Positions 58,889 to 64,000 of a stretch of DNA of 64,000 bases are shown one piece after another (the stretch's first letter is position 1; every line of letters begins with the position of its first letter). Below the pieces are notes generated by a model, which was not told the DNA's origin, did not search any database, and worked only from the letters and a program-made list of their open reading frames with translations. Origin of the DNA: Bradyrhizobium sp. CCBAU 53340 (GTDB lineage: Bacteria > Pseudomonadota > Alphaproteobacteria > Rhizobiales > Xanthobacteraceae); assembly GCF_015291645.1 (NCBI RefSeq), contig NZ_CP030056.1, positions 1 to 64,000 of the forward strand. Reading direction: 5' to 3'. Position numbers and translations under genes: made by a program.

Positions 58889-59544
58889 AGGTCGATTTCC
58901 AATATGCCTGGGAGTTGCTTCCGCAACTCGTGGTCGCGGCGCAAACCACATTGCTCGCCGCCGTCCTCGGTTTTATCGCCTCCCTGCTTGGCGGCCTCCT
59001 TCTCTTTGCGCTGTACAGCGCTAAGCACCGTCTGACCAAAATCTTAGTTCGCGGCTACGTCGAATTCGCAAGAGGGGTGCCGCTCCTGGTCCTGATCTAT
59101 TTTCTGTACTTCGTGGGGCCTTCGGCAGGCGTCGTGATCAGCCCGCTGGTGACCGGCGTCATTGCTCTCGGCTTGCACTACAGTGCGTATATGGCCGAGG
59201 TCTACCGTGCCGCAATGATCGGTGTTCCGGCCGGGCAATGGGAGGCATCAACATCCATAAATCTCTCAACGTTCGACACATATCGGCGGATCATTGTTCC
59301 ACAGATGATCCCATTCATCATTCCAAATGCCGGAAGTTACTTCGTCTACATGCTGAAGGACACGCCGCTGCTCGCATCCATATCCGTTTGGGAACTCATG
59401 GCCGTTGCTCAGGCGGAAGGAGCCAGGCGGTTTCAGTACTTTGAACCCATAACGATGGTTGGGATAATGTTTCTCGTCCTCAGCATTGCCGGCGCGTTTC
59501 TCATCAACAGGCTCGAGCGACTGTCCCAGAAGGGATGGCGGTAA
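58885..59544 (+). CDS. EhuD-like amino-acid ABC transporter permease
   Basis: A 219-residue permease: VEFARGVPLLVLIYFLYFVGP, YSAYMAEVYRAAMIGVPAGQWEASTSINLSTFDTYRRIIVPQMIPFIIPNAGSYFVYMLKDTPLL. This is the standard polar amino-acid permease loop. It overlaps the upstream permease by 4 bases, and its TAA overlaps the ATPase ATG (TAATG). Confidence 0.92.
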   Translation: MKVDFQYAWELLPQLVVAAQTTLLAAVLGFIASLLGGLLLFALYSAKHRLTKILVRGYVEFARGVPLLVLIYFLYFVGPSAGVVISPLVTGVIALGLHYSAYMAEVYRAAMIGVPAGQWEASTSINLSTFDTYRRIIVPQMIPFIIPNAGSYFVYMLKDTPLLASISVWELMAVAQAEGARRFQYFEPITMVGIMFLVLSIAGAFLINRLERLSQKGWR

Positions 59545-60323
59545 TGTCGGCCGGACCGTTCTCAGTACAGCTAAGGAACGTTACAAAACGTTTTGGGGCG
59601 TCCACGGTCCTAAATGACCTAAATCTCGAAGTCGGACAGGGTGAAAAGCTTGTGGTCATCGGTCCGAGTGGATCGGGAAAATCAACTCTCCTCAGGGTTC
59701 TCATGACATTGGAGGGAATCGACAGAGGCAGTGTCTCTATCTGCGGCCGTGAGTTGTGGTCGTGCGATTCGACCGGCGCAGCACGCCAAGCATCGGCCCG
59801 GCAAACACGTACGATTCGGAGCGATGTCGGCATGGTCTTTCAGAGCTTTAATCTTTTTCCTCACCTTACGGCGCTTGAAAACGTGACCGAGGGACCGATT
59901 CGCGTCCTCAAGATGCCGAAGGAGAAAGCCGTGAGCCTCGGAAAGGAGCTGCTTCGAAGGGTGGGACTGGAAGATCGGTGCGACTACTACCCTGCGAGGA
60001 TGTCAGGCGGTCAGCAACAAAGGGTTGCGATCGCGAGAGCAATGGCGATGAGACCGAAAATACTCCTATTCGACGAGGTGACCTCGGCGCTCGATCCTGA
60101 ACTCGTTGGCGAGGTGCTAGCGGTCATTCGGGAGCTGACTCACCAAAAGGAACTGACGGTTATCATGGTAACGCATCAGATGTCCTTCGCGCGAGAGATC
60201 GCCGACAGGGTTTGCTTCTTCGATCACGGCCGAATTGTCGAGGAAGGAGAGCCGTACCAGTTCTTTTCTCAACCGAAAAGCGCGAGAACCCAGGCGTTTC
60301 TAAAGTCGGTCCTGGACGCCTGA
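59544..60323 (+). CDS. EhuA-like amino-acid ABC transporter ATPase
   Basis: A 259-residue GlnQ/EhuA-type ATPase with Walker A GPSGSGKST, Q-loop VFQSFNLFPHLTALENV, signature MSGGQQQRVAIARAMAMRP, Walker B ILLFDEVTSALDPELVGEVL and His switch VTHQMSFAREI. The family length is normal. The ATG 59544 overlaps the EhuD stop and is preferred to 59535. Confidence 0.93.
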   Translation: MSAGPFSVQLRNVTKRFGASTVLNDLNLEVGQGEKLVVIGPSGSGKSTLLRVLMTLEGIDRGSVSICGRELWSCDSTGAARQASARQTRTIRSDVGMVFQSFNLFPHLTALENVTEGPIRVLKMPKEKAVSLGKELLRRVGLEDRCDYYPARMSGGQQQRVAIARAMAMRPKILLFDEVTSALDPELVGEVLAVIRELTHQKELTVIMVTHQMSFAREIADRVCFFDHGRIVEEGEPYQFFSQPKSARTQAFLKSVLDA

Positions 60324-60367
60324 CGATCTTAGTCTCAGCAGTCGAATTCCTCTTAGGAGACACTCAA

Positions 60368-61234
60368 ATGACTTCCAGATCCATTTCGATGCCCGAGCCG
60401 GAGAATGCTCAGACTCGCCGGTCGGCGCGCAAAGAAACGGTCTACGCCGTCGGACAAATTCCGGCGCTCGATATGGAATTCTACCAGAACGTTGGGTCCG
60501 GTGCTGAGAAAGTGTCGGAGTTGACGATCCCTGCTCGGGATGGCGGCGCGTTCGAAGTGCCTGCCGGGCACCTCTTTCGGATCGTGAGCGTGGAGGGATC
60601 GCAGGTTGGTGATTTTAATCTTTGGAATAGCGACAATCTTTCTGAACACTTCTACAGCGGTAAGACGCGGGCGATTCATGCGACGCACATTTCTACTGGT
60701 GATCGCCTGTGGAGCAGCATGCCATACCTGAGGCCGATGGCGACTATCACTTACGACAGTCTGGGATGGTATGGGTGGGATTCCGATGGTTGTGGAATTC
60801 ACGATGTGATCGGAACACGCTGCGACCCTTACACGAGAAGAATGATAACCGGTGAAGATTACGATCACTGTTGCCATTCCAATCTCGTTCGAGCCCTATC
60901 TGCCTTCAGAAAGATTTCGGCGAAGGAAGCCGAGGGCTACGTGCACGACGTCATGAACGTCTTTATGTGCACAGGCTTCGATGTCGAAAGTCACGAGTAT
61001 ATCAAAAAGGCAAGCCCGGTTCGTCCAGGCGACTTCATCGAATTCTTCGCGGAGATCAATCTCCTTGGTGCGCTATCCGCCTGTCCCGGCGGCGACTGTG
61101 GGCCGCGGGTCCCAGGGCAGACCCCCAAGTGCTATCCCCTGAAGGTGGAAATCCTTCGTCCCGCGAAGGGCGCGCTGAATGGTTGGAAGTCGCCTGAACC
61201 CTCGCCCTACAAAGGCAAGCACGGGATGAGCTGA
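60368..61234 (+). CDS. DUF1989 (urea carboxylase-associated) family protein
   Basis: A 288-residue protein of the DUF1989 family: GGAFEVPAGHLFRIVSVEGSQVGDFNLWNSDN, YGWDSDGCGIHDVIGTRCDPY, HCCHSNLVRALS, DVMNVFMCTGFD and VRPGDFIEFFAEINLLGALSACPGGDCG. Members accompany urea-carboxylase and guanidine/amino-acid catabolism genes, and several proved to be amidine hydrolase or carboxyguanidine deiminase subunits. AGGAGA precedes the ATG at 60368. The gene sits directly behind the ehu-like transporter (44 bases), so it is likely in that operon and may act on the imported N-compound. Confidence 0.85.
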   Translation: MTSRSISMPEPENAQTRRSARKETVYAVGQIPALDMEFYQNVGSGAEKVSELTIPARDGGAFEVPAGHLFRIVSVEGSQVGDFNLWNSDNLSEHFYSGKTRAIHATHISTGDRLWSSMPYLRPMATITYDSLGWYGWDSDGCGIHDVIGTRCDPYTRRMITGEDYDHCCHSNLVRALSAFRKISAKEAEGYVHDVMNVFMCTGFDVESHEYIKKASPVRPGDFIEFFAEINLLGALSACPGGDCGPRVPGQTPKCYPLKVEILRPAKGALNGWKSPEPSPYKGKHGMS

Positions 61235-61526
61235 TTTGCGGAGCGCATTGTAAGAGCCGATTAACATCAAGGCGCTCGGAAATACCGTCGGCAGCTAGGC
61301 GCCGACCGGAATGGCGTCAGCCGTGCCAAGTTGACGCCGCGTTTGGGTTTGAAGTGCAACCGCGACAGCGAATTTCGAGATTATTCTCGTCATGCATGGT
61401 TGCAGGCGCTTTAGTAATTGGCGTCGTGGCGAGGCGTGATTGATAATTTGGCCCCATAAGCGATCGGTCAATCCTGTCCGCTGTGGCCAGGCCGACAGCA
61501 ATTGCTCATCGGTGGTAGGATCCGGA

Positions 61527-62150
61527 ATGTCCAGTGACGTGTCGAGCTTTCCCGCACAATTGATGCAGGGCTACGCCGCTTTCATGTTGGACCGCTTTCC
61601 TCAGGAACGACAAAGGTTCGATTCATTGGCCGCGCGCGGGGCAGTCACCGGAAGCCCTGGTGATCGGATGTTGCGACAGCCGCGTTTCACCCGAATTGAT
61701 ATTCAATGCGAGACCCGAGGAAATCTTCGTCATCAGAAACGTTGCAGCGCGTACCGCCCTTCGGTGTCGAGGGAGAATTCCACGCCGCCGGGGCTGCTCT
61801 GGTTGTGCTCGGTCACGCCCGGTGTGGGGCGTCCCCGCTTATGCCAAAGGCAAGGTATCGGCCTCACCAGAAAGCTTCACGACTCCATGGATGCAACGTC
61901 TGGTCCCGGTGGCGCACAGAGCTGGCCGTGTTGCGGCGGCCTGGACGACGATCACACCGACTTGGAGCTGGCTGCGATCGATCAGTCCTTGCTCAATCTA
62001 ATGAGTTTTCCGTGGTGTGCGATCGCGTAGGTCGCAAGCAGCTCACGTTGCATGGATCGTATTTCGAGATTGCGAACGGTGTTCTGCACATACGAGATCG
62101 AGAGACCGGCAAATCTGATCCAGCGTGTGCGGACCGTTTTACGGACGCGA
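61527..62150 (+). pseudogene. Beta-carbonic anhydrase, decayed
   Basis: Pieces of a beta-class carbonic anhydrase lie in successive frames: FPAQLMQGYAAFMLDRFPQERQRFDSLAARG, then MIGCCDSRVSPELIFNARPEEIFVIRNVA (zinc Cys and Asp-Arg pair), then GEFHAAGAALVVLGHARCGA (zinc His and Cys), and a C-terminal NEFSVVCDRVGRKQLTLHGSYFEIANGVLHIRDRETG. At least three shifts separate them, and the interval 61.88-61.97 kb is also degraded. No product is expected. Confidence 0.82.
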
Positions 62151-62275
62151 TTACCTGTGCATCCGGACGATATCGATGAGGGGGCCGCTCCTGCGCCGAT
62201 AGGTTTGAAATCGAAATCGGCTCGCGAATGGCCTGCTGCACATCCGGCAGATGACAACGACGAGAGGAACTACCA

Positions 62276-63511
62276 ATGACAGTCTTCGACGCCGCGTCTG
62301 CGTCCAACCGCTCCGAGTTTGCCGCACGCGTGAATCGAATTCAACCGTCGCAGAGTGGTGCTGCGGCCCAGCGAGTGCGGGAATTGCAGGCTCAGGGGCG
62401 AACAATTCTCAATCTGACCCAGGGTGAACCCGACTTCGACACACCCGATAATGTCGTGCAGGCTGCGCTCGCCGCCATGAAGAGGGGCGAGACGAAGTAT
62501 ACCAACACGGATGGTACGGCAGTCCTGAAAGAGACAATTGCGAAGAAATTCGCGCGTGAGAACGGCCTCTCCTACAAGGTCAGTCAAATTTCGGTCGCCA
62601 ACGGCGCCAAACAAATCTTATTCAATGCGTTGGCGGCGACGTTGGATCACGGAGACGAGGTCATCATCCCGGCTCCGTACTGGGTGTCGTACCCGGAAAT
62701 GGTGTCGTTCTTCGGTGGGGTACCCAAAATCGTCGCTTGCCCGGCGGCGAGGAACTTCAAGCTCGATCCGATCGATTTGGAACGTGCGATCACGTCGAGG
62801 ACTCGGTGGCTCCTCTTGAACTCGCCTTCTAATCCCACGGGGGCCGTATACACGCGCAGGGAGCTGGAGCCAATCATCGATGTATTGCGAAGAAATCCGC
62901 ACGTCTGGCTCCTTAGCGACGACATATACGAGCATCTTGTCTATGACGGGCTCGAATATTGTACGCCGGCGGCGATCGATCAGTCCGTCGCGGAGCGAAC
63001 CCTGGTCGTCAATGGCGTCTCGAAGGCCTATTGTATGACGGGTTGGCGCATCGGTTATGCCGCGGGTCCGGCGAAGTTGATATCCCAAATGGCGAAATTG
63101 CAATCTCAGGCCACGGCCAATCCATCGTCCATCAGCCAAGCTGCGGCCGTCGAGGCTTTGAACGGGCCGCAAGAGGGGCTTCGAGAGCGAGCAGAGAAAT
63201 ATCAACGACGGCGCAATCTGGTTCTGGAAGGACTCGCGTCCGTGCCCGGGTTGGCTTGCGACAAGCCGTCCGGCGCCTTTTACGTCTTCCCCTCCTGCCG
63301 CGACCTGATCGGAAAGCGGACCCCGGACGGAACCGTCCTTGCCGATGACAAGGACTTTTGCAAGTATCTCCTCGATGCCGAAGGGGTGGCGGTGGTGCAC
63401 GGAGCGGCCTATGGCTTATCGCCCCACTTCAGAATCTCATATGCTACTGCGGACGAAACCTTAAAGGAGGCCTGTGTCCGCATAGCCCGGGCATGCAGTC
63501 GACTGAGTTGA
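62276..63511 (+). CDS. Class I aspartate/prephenate-type aminotransferase
   Basis: A 411-residue PLP aminotransferase of the AspC/AatA type I-gamma group: [111 protein letters not shown] with Lys250 as the PLP base, and FRISYATADETL. GAGGAA lies before the ATG. It is clearly related to the broken copy at 23277-24478 and carries a ~25-residue N-terminal extension relative to it. It follows the carbonic anhydrase relic and the ehu-like operon, and could transaminate the imported compound. Confidence 0.92.
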   Translation: MTVFDAASASNRSEFAARVNRIQPSQSGAAAQRVRELQAQGRTILNLTQGEPDFDTPDNVVQAALAAMKRGETKYTNTDGTAVLKETIAKKFARENGLSYKVSQISVANGAKQILFNALAATLDHGDEVIIPAPYWVSYPEMVSFFGGVPKIVACPAARNFKLDPIDLERAITSRTRWLLLNSPSNPTGAVYTRRELEPIIDVLRRNPHVWLLSDDIYEHLVYDGLEYCTPAAIDQSVAERTLVVNGVSKAYCMTGWRIGYAAGPAKLISQMAKLQSQATANPSSISQAAAVEALNGPQEGLRERAEKYQRRRNLVLEGLASVPGLACDKPSGAFYVFPSCRDLIGKRTPDGTVLADDKDFCKYLLDAEGVAVVHGAAYGLSPHFRISYATADETLKEACVRIARACSRLS

Positions 63512-63767
63512 TGCAGCTCGCTGCCCTGACAATACGTGTGGAGCGATGTCGGACCACATTCGAGCAGCTCATATCGTTTTGCGGTTCATCGGGTCCGTGA
63601 TGCGAAATGGAGATCTGCGACATGATGTCATCATTGCTCCAGGGCCGCATGAGCTCTCTAACCAGCGTTCTGTATCGCGGCCAAACGGGCGAACCGCCAA
63701 GATCAACTCATCGAGCTGGCCGCTGAGCTGGTCTTGCAAAACCGCCTCCACGAAAGTCGAGGTATTT

Positions 63768-63789
63768 GGTAGCTTGAAATAATACTACC
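63768..63789 (+). promoter_or_regulatory. 22-bp dyad (copy D) upstream of the maleate isomerase-like gene
   Basis: GGTAGCTT-N6-ATACTACC, lying within a longer perfect inverted repeat (ATTTGGTAG ... CTACCAAAT, 63764-63793). It ends 39 bases before the ATG at 63829. The symmetric half-sites match copies A-C. Confidence 0.65.
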
Positions 63790-63828
63790 AAATGGCTAGC
63801 CTCAAAGCGATCGACAAGGGAGGAAGTA

Positions 63829-64000
63829 ATGGCCGCCATTCGACGGATAGGTATCCTCGCGCCGCCGATAAATGTGGCTATGGAAACCGAGCTACCGTCC
63901 TACGTTCCTCCCAATGTCAAGCTCAATCACAACAGGCTCACCAAACCCGGCACCGCTATAGCGAAGGAAGCGCAGCTCGCTATGGCCAACTCGTTGGATC
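63829..64000 (+). CDS. Maleate isomerase / Asp-Glu racemase superfamily protein, 5' part
   Basis: The first 57 codons only; the gene continues beyond the window. The start MAAIRRIGILAPPINVAMETELPSYVPPNVKLNHNRLTKPG matches the opening of maleate cis-trans isomerases and arylmalonate decarboxylases (GxLxPxxNxxMExE). A strong GGAGGAAG site is 3-10 bases upstream. The two active-site cysteines would lie downstream of the window edge and cannot be checked. The dyad upstream ties it to the prpD, etf/tcuA and caiB-citE units. Confidence 0.7.
   Translation, partial: MAAIRRIGILAPPINVAMETELPSYVPPNVKLNHNRLTKPGTAIAKEAQLAMANSLD

Overview
The window reads as part of a symbiosis island of a slow-growing rhizobium, most likely Bradyrhizobium. 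The reasons are an rhc-type type III secretion (T3SS) operon in the rhizobial order, a nod-box-preceded ttsI with the rhcC2 and y4xK homologues behind it, a VirK-family gene, and a high load of intact and decayed insertion sequences. No rRNA, tRNA, CRISPR array or replication origin was recognised.

Region 1 (1-12.1 kb) is secretion. On the plus strand lie the end of rhcN, then rhcZ, rhcQ, rhcR, rhcS, rhcT and rhcU. The minus strand has ttsI-rhcC2-y4xK and a large PAS-rich histidine kinase. A good nod-box match upstream of ttsI explains flavonoid/NodD control. TtsI has Glu where response regulators carry the phosphorylated Asp. RhcU appears to lack the NPTH autocleavage motif.

Region 2 (12.1-23.2 kb) is an insertion-sequence graveyard with a few genes in it. 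A decayed IS66 element contains a nested IS4-family (IS50-like) element, and both target duplications are still readable. Next come virK, a small secreted Cys-containing peptide, an IS110/IS66 mosaic, a DUF2130 coiled-coil protein with a nuclease-like motif, and an intact IS5-family element.

Region 3 (23.2-31.0 kb) is a minus-strand catabolic unit: TctC-type binding protein, IclR regulator, fused HyuA-HyuB (5-oxoprolinase/hydantoinase family), RraA-like aldolase, and an aspartate aminotransferase broken by one base. Region 4 (31.0-43.0 kb) holds a three-gene operon (MmgE/PrpD, PrpF, ComA-like) bounded by IS21/IS66, IS630, IS701 and IS91-type sequences.

Region 5 (43.0-54.4 kb) holds etfBA, a TcuA-like flavoprotein divergent from it, a NitT/TauT-type ABC transporter with two different permeases, a CitE-like lyase with a CaiB-type CoA transferase, and a YeiH-type exporter divergent from a LysR regulator. 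Region 6 (54.4-64 kb) holds a TrmB-like and a LysR regulator, an EhuBCDA-like amino-acid/ectoine ABC transporter, a DUF1989 protein, a carbonic anhydrase pseudogene, an intact aminotransferase, and the start of a maleate isomerase-like gene.

The strongest unexplained signal is a 22-bp dyad, G(A/G)TAG-type and TACC-type half-sites separated by 6 bp, found four times. It lies upstream of the prpD-like gene, in the etfB/tcuA-like divergent promoter region, upstream of the caiB-like gene, and upstream of the last gene. It ties scattered carboxylate-metabolism genes into one probable regulon of at least 30 kb. Their families suggest breakdown of an unsaturated or tricarboxylic (possibly sulfonated) acid via a CoA thioester and a CitE-type cleavage.
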